Source: Thermoplasmata archaeon (GTDB lineage: Archaea > Thermoplasmatota > Thermoplasmata > GCA-020350865). From it: a DNA stretch of 19,453 nt. The notes under the pieces were generated by a model. That model saw only the letters and a program-made list of their open reading frames with translations. It was not told the DNA's origin and did no database searches. Positions 1 to 6,694 of this stretch are shown one piece after another; position 1 is the first letter of the stretch, and each line of letters opens with the position of its first letter. The DNA is taken from NCBI GenBank assembly GCA_020350865.1, contig CP070726.1, forward strand, positions 1,951,030 through 1,970,482. Reading direction: 5' to 3'. The position numbers and the translations under genes were made by a program.

Positions 1-105
1 GCGTATCTTCTCGGCCCGTTCGGGCGAAAGAAACCATCCCAAACCTCCCTGGTTCAGCTCGAGTATCTGCTGTCCGTCCAGCTCATCGTATTCGCAGATT
101 TTCAC
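1..105 (-). CDS. GNAT-family N-acetyltransferase, N-terminal fragment (runs off left edge)
   Basis: The reverse strand reads from a GTG at 105 to the window edge without a stop and encodes about 35 residues beginning VKICEYDELDGQQILELNQ. The pattern of an acidic EYDELD stretch, a short helix and then GGLGWFLSPERAEKIR resembles the beginning of archaeal GNAT acetyltransferases, which transfer an acetyl group from acetyl-CoA to an amine. An in-frame stop lies upstream at about 130-132, and GTG at 105 is the only usual start after it. The acetyl-CoA binding loop is outside the window, so the family call rests on the N-terminus alone. It follows the acylphosphatase gene on the same strand by about 100 bases and could be cotranscribed. 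Confidence 0.6.
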   Translation of the reverse strand, partial: MKICEYDELDGQQILELNQGGLGWFLSPERAEKIR

Positions 106-207
106 ATTATCACCGACCTTGTCCCGTTTTCACCACGCTGTATGGAAAATGACAATCAGATTAGCAATCCCTTCTCAGAACAATTGTTCCCCTATTCAAG
201 TCCCTTA

Positions 208-483
208 TCAGTACCTTATCTCAAACCCCTCGAATTCCCCCGTGTAATCCTCCCATTTCACCTTCGCTCCCACGACCCGGGCATAGGGCTGCTCGGTTTT
301 GCACCATTGTATCAGATCTTCCACATCCTTCTTCTCCCCTTCGAACACTGCCTCCACGCTGCCATCGTACATATTCTTCACCCATCCCGTAACCTTGAAA
401 CGGTAGGCCGCTTTCTGCGTGTTCGACCTGAAGAACACCCCCTGCACCCTTCCCTTGAAATTAACTTTGGCTCTCGCTTTCAT
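208..483 (-). CDS. acyP: Acylphosphatase
   Basis: This 91-residue protein is a full-length acylphosphatase, a small cytosolic enzyme that hydrolyses carboxyl-phosphate bonds such as those in acyl phosphates. The signature is plain: GRVQGVFFR at residues 11-19 holds the phosphate-binding loop and the catalytic Arg19, and GWVKN at 33-37 supplies the catalytic Asn37. Length matches the family (about 90 residues) and the protein ends FEIRY, a typical terminal strand. A TATA-like stretch at 501-515 lies about 25 bases before the ATG, so the mRNA is probably leaderless. The GNAT fragment lies downstream on the same strand. An overlapping plus-strand frame (142-504) is a shadow. Confidence 0.95.
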   Translation of the reverse strand: MKARAKVNFKGRVQGVFFRSNTQKAAYRFKVTGWVKNMYDGSVEAVFEGEKKDVEDLIQWCKTEQPYARVVGAKVKWEDYTGEFEGFEIRY

Positions 484-500
484 GGGGATGGCATACCATC

Positions 501-515
501 TTAAAATTAAAAATT
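501..515 (-). promoter_or_regulatory. TATA-like box for acylphosphatase
   Basis: On the minus strand an AT-only tract (TTTTTAATTTTAA) is centred about 25 bases before the acylphosphatase ATG at 483. This is the archaeal TBP spacing for a transcript starting at or next to the start codon. No ribosome site is seen, in keeping with a leaderless mRNA. Confidence 0.5.
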
Positions 516-585
516 TTTCGTATTCCTCTGTGCATTTGGAAGACCAAGCTATCGTGAATGCAAGGCAAAGCTAGAAAACAAACTC

Positions 586-593
586 CTATAAAT
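586..593 (+). promoter_or_regulatory. TATA box for the PHP-domain gene
   Basis: CTATAAAT lies about 37 bases before the ATG at 627. It would place the transcript start near 615 and leave a leader of about 12 bases containing the GGGATAGGG purine run. Confidence 0.55.
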
Positions 594-626
594 GAGTTAG
601 TATATACTGGGTACTGAGGGATAGGG

Positions 627-1319
627 ATGTCCATCAATCTGCACAACCATACCATATACTCGGACGGTAGGTACCAGCCACAGGATATAATCAAAGCCGG
701 TATTGATGCTGGCCTCACCCATATCGCAATAACGGACCATTATATGACCAGAAAGGTGGAATCGATATCTGTAAATAAGCTGATGAAGTACCGGCATGAG
801 ATATCGGCTTTATCCCAAGAGTATCACGATAATATCAAGGTACTGTGTGGGGTGGAGATAGATGCATGCAAACAAAGAACCGACTTCTCAAAGGTTCATT
901 ACGACGACCTAAACAGCCTGGATTTCGTGCTCTTCGAGTACGTTCAAAACGAGATATGGAACGGCATGCCGTTATGGGAGATGCTCCGGATAAGGGAGAA
1001 AATCGCAATCCCTGTGGGACTGGCGCACAACGATATAGGCAGGAATTTCTCACATTCAAAATACGACGAGCTGATAGGTGTACTTGAGTCCAACAACATC
1101 TTCATCGAGCTGTGCCCGAGTCTGAGACACTCCAAGCTGAACAAGCATTACTATTACTTTGCCGAGGGATTCTTCTCCTTATTGAGGGACAGCCAGGTCT
1201 TAATCTCCATTGGTACGGATACTCATAAGAATCTAAAAAACGTAGGCGATATCGCAGATGCACTGGATTTTATTGCACAATTCGGATTGGAGGACAACCT
1301 GATCACAAAGCTCTTCTAA
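627..1319 (+). CDS. PHP-domain metal-dependent phosphoesterase
   Basis: A 230-residue single-domain PHP protein. PHP proteins are metal-dependent phosphoesterases (histidinol phosphatases, nucleotide or oligonucleotide phosphatases, polymerase-associated exonucleases). The motif order is intact: HNHT with His6 and His8, Asp13, TDHY with Asp37 and His38, GVEID with Glu77, LAHND with His134, and GTDTHKN with Asp198 and His200. These would form the multi-metal site at the mouth of a beta/alpha barrel. There is no signal peptide or membrane segment, so it is cytosolic. Its stop overlaps the stop of the convergent phosphatidyltransferase gene by 4 bases. The substrate cannot be read from the sequence. 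It is shorter than HisK-type histidinol phosphatases and no histidine genes are nearby, so a general phosphoesterase is the safer call. Confidence 0.85.
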   Translation: MSINLHNHTIYSDGRYQPQDIIKAGIDAGLTHIAITDHYMTRKVESISVNKLMKYRHEISALSQEYHDNIKVLCGVEIDACKQRTDFSKVHYDDLNSLDFVLFEYVQNEIWNGMPLWEMLRIREKIAIPVGLAHNDIGRNFSHSKYDELIGVLESNNIFIELCPSLRHSKLNKHYYYFAEGFFSLLRDSQVLISIGTDTHKNLKNVGDIADALDFIAQFGLEDNLITKLF

Positions 1320-1936
1320 CGCATGGTGCCCAGCTTTTTCCATGTTTTAACTCCACGCTGTACCGCAGTGAAATGGCCTGCGAAGGCGAACCACAGCATG
1401 GCATACTCAATGGGTGTAAAGAGCCATATCCGCCCGTTTAAATAGAAATAAACAAGAAACTGTATAAGTGGAACTAAAATGAGAATAATTAACCTGTCAG
1501 CCCTTCCCAGTATCCCGCCGTAATCCCTTCCACAACCAAGGGCCTGGGATTGGGTGCCCATGTAGCTGGCGAAAATCACACCAAGTAGCGCAAGAAAACC
1601 GATCAACCAATGGCAGTGGACACTCAGCATTATGCCCCCGATAATGAACACATCAGCGTATCTATCCAGGGTGTGGTCCAAAAAATCCCCTCGTTTTGAG
1701 GTTTTACCCGTTATTTTAGCCACCTTGCCGTCCAAGGCGTCCAGTAGTGCGTTGAGGAGGATGCACAAAACTGCCAATAAAAGGAACCAGACGTTCCCCA
1801 GATAGAAGAATATACCCCCCAGCACGGCAAAAATGAATGCGAAGGCCGTAAGGGTGTTGGGTTCGAAGTGTCTCAGTCTGTTTGCAAGAGGGATCAAATA
1901 GGGATCGGCATTACTTCGATAGGTATTCAGAACCAT
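1316..1936 (-). CDS. CDP-alcohol phosphatidyltransferase, archaetidylinositol-phosphate-synthase-like
   Basis: A 206-residue integral membrane enzyme of the CDP-alcohol phosphatidyltransferase family, which joins CDP-activated lipid (CDP-archaeol in archaea) to an alcohol phosphate. The family motif D-x2-DG-x2-A-x9-G-x3-D-x3-D is complete at residues 66-91: Asp66, Asp69-Gly70, Ala73, Gly83, Asp87, Asp91. The usual Arg after Ala is Lys74. Hydrophobic segments lie at about 29-47, 48-65, 93-112, 113-128, 148-165 and 172-188. The run SKRGDFLDHTLDRYAD after the motif is typical of archaeal archaetidylinositol phosphate synthases, so lipid head-group synthesis with an inositol-type alcohol is likely but not proven. 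GAGGG lies 8 bases before the ATG. The gene is divergent from the C5-epimerase-like gene. Confidence 0.85.
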   Translation of the reverse strand: MVLNTYRSNADPYLIPLANRLRHFEPNTLTAFAFIFAVLGGIFFYLGNVWFLLLAVLCILLNALLDALDGKVAKITGKTSKRGDFLDHTLDRYADVFIIGGIMLSVHCHWLIGFLALLGVIFASYMGTQSQALGCGRDYGGILGRADRLIILILVPLIQFLVYFYLNGRIWLFTPIEYAMLWFAFAGHFTAVQRGVKTWKKLGTMR

Positions 1937-2010
1937 GGTTTAAACCCTCTTTTCTGATATTTACCCCACCCAGTTAATGATTATTCGTATTTTAAGATAT
2001 TGATAAAACC

Positions 2011-2071
2011 TTTAAATGGGGAACGTCTTGTGTACGTCACCAATAACGGTGCTGCCGAAAATGATTTAAAA
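2011..2071 (+). promoter_or_regulatory. Candidate promoter region of the C5-epimerase-like gene
   Basis: Two TATA-like elements precede the gene: CCTTTAAAT ending at 2017 and ATTTAAAAG at about 2063-2071. The second would give a leader of about 38 bases that includes the strong GGAGGG ribosome site. Which one is used cannot be decided from sequence. Confidence 0.4.
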
Positions 2072-2130
2072 GATAAATCGTATCTTCTCTTGCGTCCACT
2101 GAATCACTGGACTCGTCTGGAGGGCAAGAA

Positions 2131-3399
2131 TTGACCGAGAAGCGCATCGGAAAGTATTTACCCGTCCTTAAGAGACATTCTGCCATATTATCTGTTGCAG
2201 TGATATGTGCTCTCATACTCTGCAATTTCACGGAGGACATCTCCACAGATATTATCAAGGCGTCATACTCAGGGATTGTAAAGAGGGATGATAACCTGAT
2301 TTTGGTAGATGAGTCTGGTATTCCAACTGTTGACTATGGATACGTGGAGGGAGTGTATATAGGAAAACAGAAAAATCCAGTCACCACCAGCCAGAAGGGG
2401 CTTTCTTACCATTATTATTACCAAAAGGGAGATGAAAGCGCAAGGCAACTATTTTTAAACTGTGCGGATTGGCTGGTGGACAATGCTGTTTCATATGACA
2501 ATTATTCCCTATTGGAGTATGATTTTCAATGGCCAAAATACGATATGACATCACCCTGGCGATCCTCCATGGCACAGGGACAGGCCCTTCAGGTACTAAT
2601 TGCGGCTGATGCATTAACCGGGGACGAAAAATATCTTGATTGTGCAAAAAGCCTTCTGAACTCGTTCTTCGTCGAGGTTGCGGATGGCGGCGTAACATAC
2701 AAGTCAGAGAGGGATGGGTGGTGGTACGAGGAATATGCTGATGAAGGTGGTAAGGAGTCAAGGGTTCTGAATGGAATGATGTTCGCAGTTTTAGGGATTT
2801 ACGATTATTACGAGTACACAGGGGATGAGGATGCCCTGTTTCTCTTCAATCAGGGTGTTACATCATTGGAACGAAATATACATCGCTACGACAACAACGG
2901 TGATTCATACTACGATATACTTGGAAATCCCTCCCTGCACTACCACAGTGCACATATCTACCTTCTAGATAGGCTCTATACCATCACAAATATCGATACA
3001 TTTAAAGAATACCGCGATAAGTGGGAAAACTACGAAGACCACCCGTTTACCGTCCAATTGTTTCTCAGTCCCACAAAGATGAGGCTGGCCATTTTTGCTG
3101 GGAATCTTATTGCAATATTTCTGGCCCTTGAATTCTCGATACTAGTGCTGAGAAAGGGAAAAAAGTTGGCACAAAAAAGACAGAAAGGAACGCAAAAGGA
3201 GAAGACTTCACCGGGTAACACGGTCTATTCCGCCGAATTCATCCATCCGGATTCCGTTTTCGAGAGTATCGCAATCCTCCGAAAACCTGTTGAGGGGCCA
3301 GCGAATCTTGCCTACATGTACGATGTGGATGAAACTGGATATGATAACGTTTTGACAGGCAGTGACCTGGCCCTGGACATAACTTATGAAAACGACTGA
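2131..3399 (+). CDS. Membrane-anchored D-glucuronyl C5-epimerase-like protein
   Basis: This 422-residue protein carries a D-glucuronyl C5-epimerase C-terminal-type domain at about 138-305. Landmarks are SPWRSSMAQGQALQ (141-154), the paired ALTGDEKYLDCAKSLL helix, WWYEEYA (197-203), RVLNGMMFAVLGIYDYY (211-227) and the end motif SLHYHSAHIYLLDRLY (268-283). Family members are alpha/alpha-barrel enzymes that invert C5 of glucuronate within a polysaccharide. A signal anchor at about 17-32 and a second membrane segment at about 318-341, followed by RKGKK, place the catalytic domain outside and a roughly 80-residue tail in the cytoplasm. The start is TTG at 2131, chosen because GGAGGG at 2119-2124 is well spaced and no better start fits. 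A role in S-layer glycan or exopolysaccharide is inference; no glycosyltransferase genes are adjacent. Confidence 0.8.
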   Translation: MTEKRIGKYLPVLKRHSAILSVAVICALILCNFTEDISTDIIKASYSGIVKRDDNLILVDESGIPTVDYGYVEGVYIGKQKNPVTTSQKGLSYHYYYQKGDESARQLFLNCADWLVDNAVSYDNYSLLEYDFQWPKYDMTSPWRSSMAQGQALQVLIAADALTGDEKYLDCAKSLLNSFFVEVADGGVTYKSERDGWWYEEYADEGGKESRVLNGMMFAVLGIYDYYEYTGDEDALFLFNQGVTSLERNIHRYDNNGDSYYDILGNPSLHYHSAHIYLLDRLYTITNIDTFKEYRDKWENYEDHPFTVQLFLSPTKMRLAIFAGNLIAIFLALEFSILVLRKGKKLAQKRQKGTQKEKTSPGNTVYSAEFIHPDSVFESIAILRKPVEGPANLAYMYDVDETGYDNVLTGSDLALDITYEND

Positions 3400-3422
3400 T
3401 ATCTGATGCACCCGGACCTCGC

Positions 3423-3435
3423 TCTCATGATGAGA
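3423..3435. repeat. Short perfect dyad TCTCAT-G-ATGAGA
   Basis: A 6-1-6 inverted repeat lies 24 bases after the stop of the C5-epimerase-like gene, between convergent genes. It may be a protein-binding site or a weak stem. No T-run follows, so I do not call it a terminator. Confidence 0.3.
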
Positions 3436-3514
3436 TCCTTACTTTAACATCATTTGAAATCATTGTTGCTGTGGGCAATTATCACAGAGATATGGATTTA
3501 AAATCAAAGGAAAT

Positions 3515-3931
3515 CTATTCACTTTCGATTTCTTTTTTAAGCTTATCGCTGATTTTGCTAATATCCTCCTCTATCTCCTTCAGTGCTGCCTCGCCCTTCT
3601 CCTTGATGGTCTGTGCCACTTCCCTTGCCTTGGCCTCTGCCACACCACCGGTTATCTCATGTCTCTTCTCCCGAAGTTTCGTCCTGGCGGCACTGATGTC
3701 CTGTTCCAGCTCTTCATAAAGGCTCTTGCTTTTATCCATTGCCTTGCTCTTCGCTTCCACAATTGCCAGGTGCAGGGCGTCTAGGTCCTTGTCAAGTTCA
3801 TCATAGGTCCTTATACCCAGTTCTTTCACCTTGTCCTCAACAACCCCGCCTGTAATCTCCCTTCTGATGTTCCTGATTTTCTCCCGGGTGTTGAGCAGCC
3901 TTTTCTCCAGTGTTCCAATCATCTCAGACAT
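3515..3931 (-). CDS. Coiled-coil protein with duplicated EITGGV motif (unknown function)
   Basis: A 138-residue, highly charged, almost wholly alpha-helical soluble protein with no membrane segment and no cysteine. I do not recognise its function. It is an internal duplication: EITGGV occurs at residues 25-30 and again at 92-97, each after a basic helix (IRNIRR, LREKRH) and followed by V-x-(D/A)-K-(V/A)-(K/R)-E, then by acidic heptad-like helices such as YDELDKDLDAL and KEIEEDISKI. Each Gly-Gly may be a turn between two helices, giving two antiparallel hairpins. The real start is the ATG at 3931: GGGGG lies about 9 bases before it and a TATA box at 3977-3986. The longer open frame to 4507 is only the antisense of the FBP gene. 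Confidence 0.8.
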   Translation of the reverse strand: MSEMIGTLEKRLLNTREKIRNIRREITGGVVEDKVKELGIRTYDELDKDLDALHLAIVEAKSKAMDKSKSLYEELEQDISAARTKLREKRHEITGGVAEAKAREVAQTIKEKGEAALKEIEEDISKISDKLKKEIESE

Positions 3932-3976
3932 ATCCGTTCCCCCGATTGTAAACTTAGATTCATTATGCCATATGGC

Positions 3977-3986
3977 GATATATATC
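3977..3986 (-). promoter_or_regulatory. TATA box for the coiled-coil gene
   Basis: GATATATATC lies about 50 bases before the ATG at 3931, giving a leader of about 25 bases that carries the GGGGGAACGG ribosome site. The preceding ACAGAAA is shared with the promoter of the winged-helix gene at 10930. Confidence 0.55.
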
Positions 3987-4038
3987 TTTCTGTAAAAAAC
4001 GGTTGACTTCACCAAAGCATTGAAATCCCACCAACAAA

Positions 4039-4048
4039 CTTTTAAAAC
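4039..4048 (+). promoter_or_regulatory. TATA box for the FBP aldolase/phosphatase gene
   Basis: CTTTTAAAAC is centred about 36 bases before the ATG at 4080. The predicted transcript starts near 4068 and has a short leader with GGGG at 4070-4073. Confidence 0.5.
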
Positions 4049-4079
4049 CAGGAGGCTATTTGGGCATTCGGGGATTGAT

Positions 4080-5195
4080 ATGACAAAGGTAACACTGAGC
4101 ATTATAAAAGCCGATGTTGGGGGCTGGCCTGGCCATGCAACAATGCACCCAAGGCTCATGGAGCTCGCAGCCGAGATGCTTTCTGCTGCGAAAGAAGAGG
4201 CCACGATTTCCGATTTCCATGTGACCCATTGCGGCGACGATTTGGAGCTGATCATGAGCCATTTCAAAGGCGACAACAACCAATACGTGCATGAGCTGGC
4301 CTGGAACGTGTTCAAGGCGGCAACAAAGGAGGCCGAGGCCCTGAAATTGTACGGAGCGGGACAGGATATGCTGTCGGATGCGTTTTCGGGGAACGTCCGG
4401 GGCATGGGCCCGGGTGTGGCAGAGATGAGTTTCACGGAGCGCAAAGCCGAGCCCATAGTGGCTTTTCTCATGGACAAAACCGAGCCGGGAGCCTTCAACC
4501 TTCCCATCTACAGGATGTTTGCAGACCCCTTCAATACGGCGGGTCTGATCATCGATCCCAACCTGCATCCGGGTTTCAGGTTCGAGGTGTGGGACATAAT
4601 GGAGAACAAGAAGGTGCTGATGTCATCTCCCGAGGAGATGTACGATATCCTGGCCCTGATAGGTGCCAAGGAGCGGTACGTCATCAAAAGGGTCTTTCCC
4701 AAGGAAAAGGGGAAACTGCCCGCAGACGAGCCAATTGCAGTGATCTCCACCGAGAAGCTCTATCAGATCGCAGGTGAGTACGTGGGGAAGGACGACCCGG
4801 TGGCCTCTGTGAGGGCTCAATCCGGACTGCCTGCCCTGGGTGAGGTGCTCGAGCCCTTTGCATTTCCGCACCTCGTATCGGGGTGGATGAGGGGGTCGCA
4901 CAACGGCCCCATAATGCCGGTTGCAGTGAAGAATGCCTCCTGCACCCGTTTCGACGGCCCTCCCAGGGTGGTTGCCCTTGGTTTCCAGCTGTCCGAAGGA
5001 AAACTCGTGGGACCTGTGGATCTTTTCGATGACCCCGGGTTCGATTATACGAGGGAGAAGGCACAGCGCGTGGCAGAGTACATGCGCAGGCACGGCCCCT
5101 TCGAGCCCCACCGGCTGCCCCTGGCAGATATGGAGTACACCACCCTGCCCAATGTGATGAAGAAATTGAAGGACAGGTTCGAGAAGGCGGAGTAG
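4080..5195 (+). CDS. fbp: Fructose-1,6-bisphosphate aldolase/phosphatase (class V)
   Basis: A 371-residue bifunctional gluconeogenic enzyme that condenses glyceraldehyde-3-phosphate with dihydroxyacetone phosphate and removes the C1 phosphate to give fructose-6-phosphate in one active site. Signature positions are intact: the N-terminal KADVGGWPGH with Asp12 and His19, HCGDDLE with Asp53 and Asp54, and AGEYVGKDDPV at 231-241, which holds Tyr234, the Schiff-base Lys237 and metal ligands Asp238 and Asp239 (Tyr229, Lys232, Asp233 and Asp234 in the characterised crenarchaeal enzymes). Length is as expected. The start is ATG at 4080, where the conserved MTKVTLSIIKADVGG begins; an upstream in-frame extension to 4020 contains the promoter. 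It is cytosolic and probably monocistronic. It implies irreversible sugar-phosphate synthesis from trioses. Confidence 0.97.
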   Translation: MTKVTLSIIKADVGGWPGHATMHPRLMELAAEMLSAAKEEATISDFHVTHCGDDLELIMSHFKGDNNQYVHELAWNVFKAATKEAEALKLYGAGQDMLSDAFSGNVRGMGPGVAEMSFTERKAEPIVAFLMDKTEPGAFNLPIYRMFADPFNTAGLIIDPNLHPGFRFEVWDIMENKKVLMSSPEEMYDILALIGAKERYVIKRVFPKEKGKLPADEPIAVISTEKLYQIAGEYVGKDDPVASVRAQSGLPALGEVLEPFAFPHLVSGWMRGSHNGPIMPVAVKNASCTRFDGPPRVVALGFQLSEGKLVGPVDLFDDPGFDYTREKAQRVAEYMRRHGPFEPHRLPLADMEYTTLPNVMKKLKDRFEKAE

Positions 5196-5438
5196 GATAG
5201 GCTCTGCCGCAGTATTGTCCTAGCTGTTTTAGGCGGCATAAGACAAGGTCTAGTGTGAAATGGCAATACTTCTCAGGGGAGGGCTACCCGAGATATTGGA
5301 ATGCCCATGACTATAGGCATAGCAGAGGAAGCACAAGAAACAATAGAAAGATATCTGATATTCCCAGAACGATTCCTGCCATGCCTTTGGATGGATATAA
5401 ACAACGAATCTGTAACTGTGGAAAGCCACTTAAAAGGC
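5196..5438. other. Intergenic region between convergent genes, no convincing gene
   Basis: Open frames exist on both strands (for example 5301-5531 plus), but none has a good ribosome site, a recognisable motif or a convincing composition. I see no long T-run terminator. It may hold a decayed sequence. Confidence 0.4.
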
Positions 5439-5978
5439 CTACCAAGGCGGTTTCCCGTACATTCGCAGGCTCTCGTTGTACTTTTTTGCTTCCTTGTATG
5501 CATCCACCATGCTGTAGATAGTAAAGATTAGGGGGATGAAAATCGGGACGCATAACCAGACGAATAAGCTTGCCACGATCCATATAGCGATTATCCCGAC
5601 AATATGAACTATCCCTTTGCTGGTTTGGCCGTTGTATAACTGTCCCAAACCCGGCCATATAAACGACAGGATAAGCGCTAAAATCTCGCTCTTATTCCCG
5701 TAAGCGGGTTGGGGAGGATAGGGGGAAGGATATTGGGGTGGCGGATAGGGATACTGGGGCTGCTGCTGGTAGCCGGGCTGCTGGTACTGAGGCGGCTGTT
5801 GGTACTGGGGCTGCTGCTGATACTGAGGCTGTTGGTACTGGGGCTGCTGCTGGTACTGGGGTTGTTGTTGGTACTGTGGCTGCTGGTATGGTTGCGGTGC
5901 GGGTAATGTCTGTCCGCATCTCTCACAGAACCTTGCTCCATCGGGATTCTGGCCTCCACAGTTCTTGCAATATTGCAT
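5439..5978 (-). CDS. Zinc-ribbon, Pro-Gln-Tyr-repeat, TM2-like membrane protein
   Basis: A 179-residue protein in three parts. Residues 1-24 are a zinc ribbon (Cys4, Cys7, Cys18, Cys21). Residues 28-92 are a low-complexity linker of PQYQQ-type units. Residues 95-160 are a TM2-like membrane module beginning KSEILALILSFIWPGLGQLYNGQTSKG, with hydrophobic segments at about 98-114, 123-143 and 145-158. TM2 modules are small helical membrane units of unclear molecular role. The zinc ribbon probably faces the cytoplasm on a flexible tether. GGAGGAATG sits just before the ATG. This is the last gene of the minus-strand run led by the caspase-like gene and follows its neighbour by 49 bases. Confidence 0.85.
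   Translation of the reverse strand: MQYCKNCGGQNPDGARFCERCGQTLPAPQPYQQPQYQQQPQYQQQPQYQQPQYQQQPQYQQPPQYQQPGYQQQPQYPYPPPQYPSPYPPQPAYGNKSEILALILSFIWPGLGQLYNGQTSKGIVHIVGIIAIWIVASLFVWLCVPIFIPLIFTIYSMVDAYKEAKKYNESLRMYGKPPW
5751..5897 (-). repeat. Tandem repeat encoding PQYQQ units
   Basis: About 147 bases of degenerate 12-18 base units, complementary to CTGCTGCTGGTACTGGGG and variants, encode the Pro-Gln-Tyr linker of the TM2-like protein. The tract could vary in copy number by slippage. Confidence 0.8.
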
Positions 5979-6027
5979 TTTTCATTCCTCCATTTTTTTG
6001 ATATACATGATATCTTATGACATGAAA

Positions 6028-6528
6028 TCACATTCCCAACATGTAATATAGGTCCATGACCACACCTACCGACCCAAGCAGTATGGAGAGGGAACCCAGC
6101 AGTTTGGATCTTTTAAATATGGCCATGAATCCCAGGATTATGGCGACTATACCGATAAAAGGAAGATATAAACCAATTAATCCCAGAATTATTCCGATGT
6201 AGCCGAGCCTGTTACCGGATTTATAATCCAGTTCCTGCGGCTGGGGGAATGCGTAGTACGACTGCTGATATGGAAGGGTAGGGGGTGGAGCGGTGGAGGG
6301 AGGAACCCATGGCCGGTATGCAGGTTGACCTTTGTTGGGGGTATCTATGAGGGGTTTCGCCTTGACGGGTGCCGCTTTCGCAGCCTTGGGTTTGGGTACT
6401 TTCTTCGGTTTTAAAATGACCTCCGATTCCCCATTTGCCCGTGCAATCTGCTCGCTTCCGCAATTGCTGCAGTAGGTGGCTTCCCCCGGAAGCTTTTCAC
6501 CGCAAATGCTGCATGTTATCCCTTCCAT
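6028..6528 (-). CDS. Zinc-ribbon membrane protein with basic Pro/Lys/Ala linker
   Basis: A 166-residue protein of unknown function. It has an N-terminal zinc ribbon (Cys6, Cys9, Cys20, Cys23; CSICG and CSNCG), a basic linker rich in Lys, Pro and Ala at about 38-70, a Pro/Tyr stretch at 70-100, and hydrophobic membrane segments at about 109-124, 125-138 and 143-163 separated by short turns, with FKRSK at 138-142. The basic linker suggests the N-terminal part is cytoplasmic. The ribosome site is weak (GTGGTG about 5 bases upstream), but a TATA box at 6585-6593 suggests a separate promoter within the minus-strand run. The architecture mirrors the downstream TM2-like protein. Confidence 0.8.
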   Translation of the reverse strand: MEGITCSICGEKLPGEATYCSNCGSEQIARANGESEVILKPKKVPKPKAAKAAPVKAKPLIDTPNKGQPAYRPWVPPSTAPPPTLPYQQSYYAFPQPQELDYKSGNRLGYIGIILGLIGLYLPFIGIVAIILGFMAIFKRSKLLGSLSILLGSVGVVMDLYYMLGM

Positions 6529-6584
6529 TTACACCACATCGTCTTCAATCACACTCTCTTACACATCTACGGCATGTTTTTCCC

Positions 6585-6593
6585 TTTTTATAA
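6585..6593 (-). promoter_or_regulatory. Internal TATA box upstream of the zinc-ribbon gene at 6528
   Basis: The minus strand reads GTTATAAAAAGGG here, about 60 bases before the ATG at 6528. It would give a leader of roughly 35 bases. It implies that the last two genes of the caspase cluster can be transcribed apart from the first four. Confidence 0.5.
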
Positions 6594-6694
6594 CTATTTC
6601 CTTTGATTTTTAAGTCTTTTTGGTTTCCGTGAAAGGTAGACATGATGAATATCTCCTTTTCTTCCTCCTGACATACTCCCTACTATTTAACGAA

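Noticed and set aside
142..504. Plus-strand open frame over the acylphosphatase gene
   Set aside because: It is antisense to a clear acylphosphatase with intact catalytic residues, and its own protein has no family pattern.
835..1144. Several open frames on both strands within the PHP gene
   Set aside because: They are shadows of the PHP gene, with Arg/Pro/Cys-rich, non-protein-like composition and no ribosome site.
3423..3480. C/D box small RNA (ATGATGA at 3427-3433)
   Set aside because: A C-box-like sequence is present, but no CTGA D box follows within the usual distance.
3932..4507. N-terminal extension of the coiled-coil gene into the FBP gene
   Set aside because: The extension is antisense to conserved FBP aldolase/phosphatase sequence, and a TATA box and ribosome site support the ATG at 3931.
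4623..5111. Minus-strand and alternate frames inside the FBP gene
   Set aside because: They overlap a strongly conserved enzyme and have His/Arg/Pro-rich artefact composition.
5301..5531. Plus-strand 76-residue frame near the 3' end of the TM2-like gene
   Set aside because: It begins with a poor ribosome site, overlaps the TM2-like gene on the other strand and shows no recognisable motif.
5751..5897. CRISPR array
   Set aside because: The repeated units are short, degenerate and without spacers, and they encode a protein linker. No cas genes are present.
5709..6001. Leu/Gly-rich and Thr/Gly/Ala-rich plus-strand frames
   Set aside because: They are antisense readings of the PQYQQ repeat and only reflect its low complexity.
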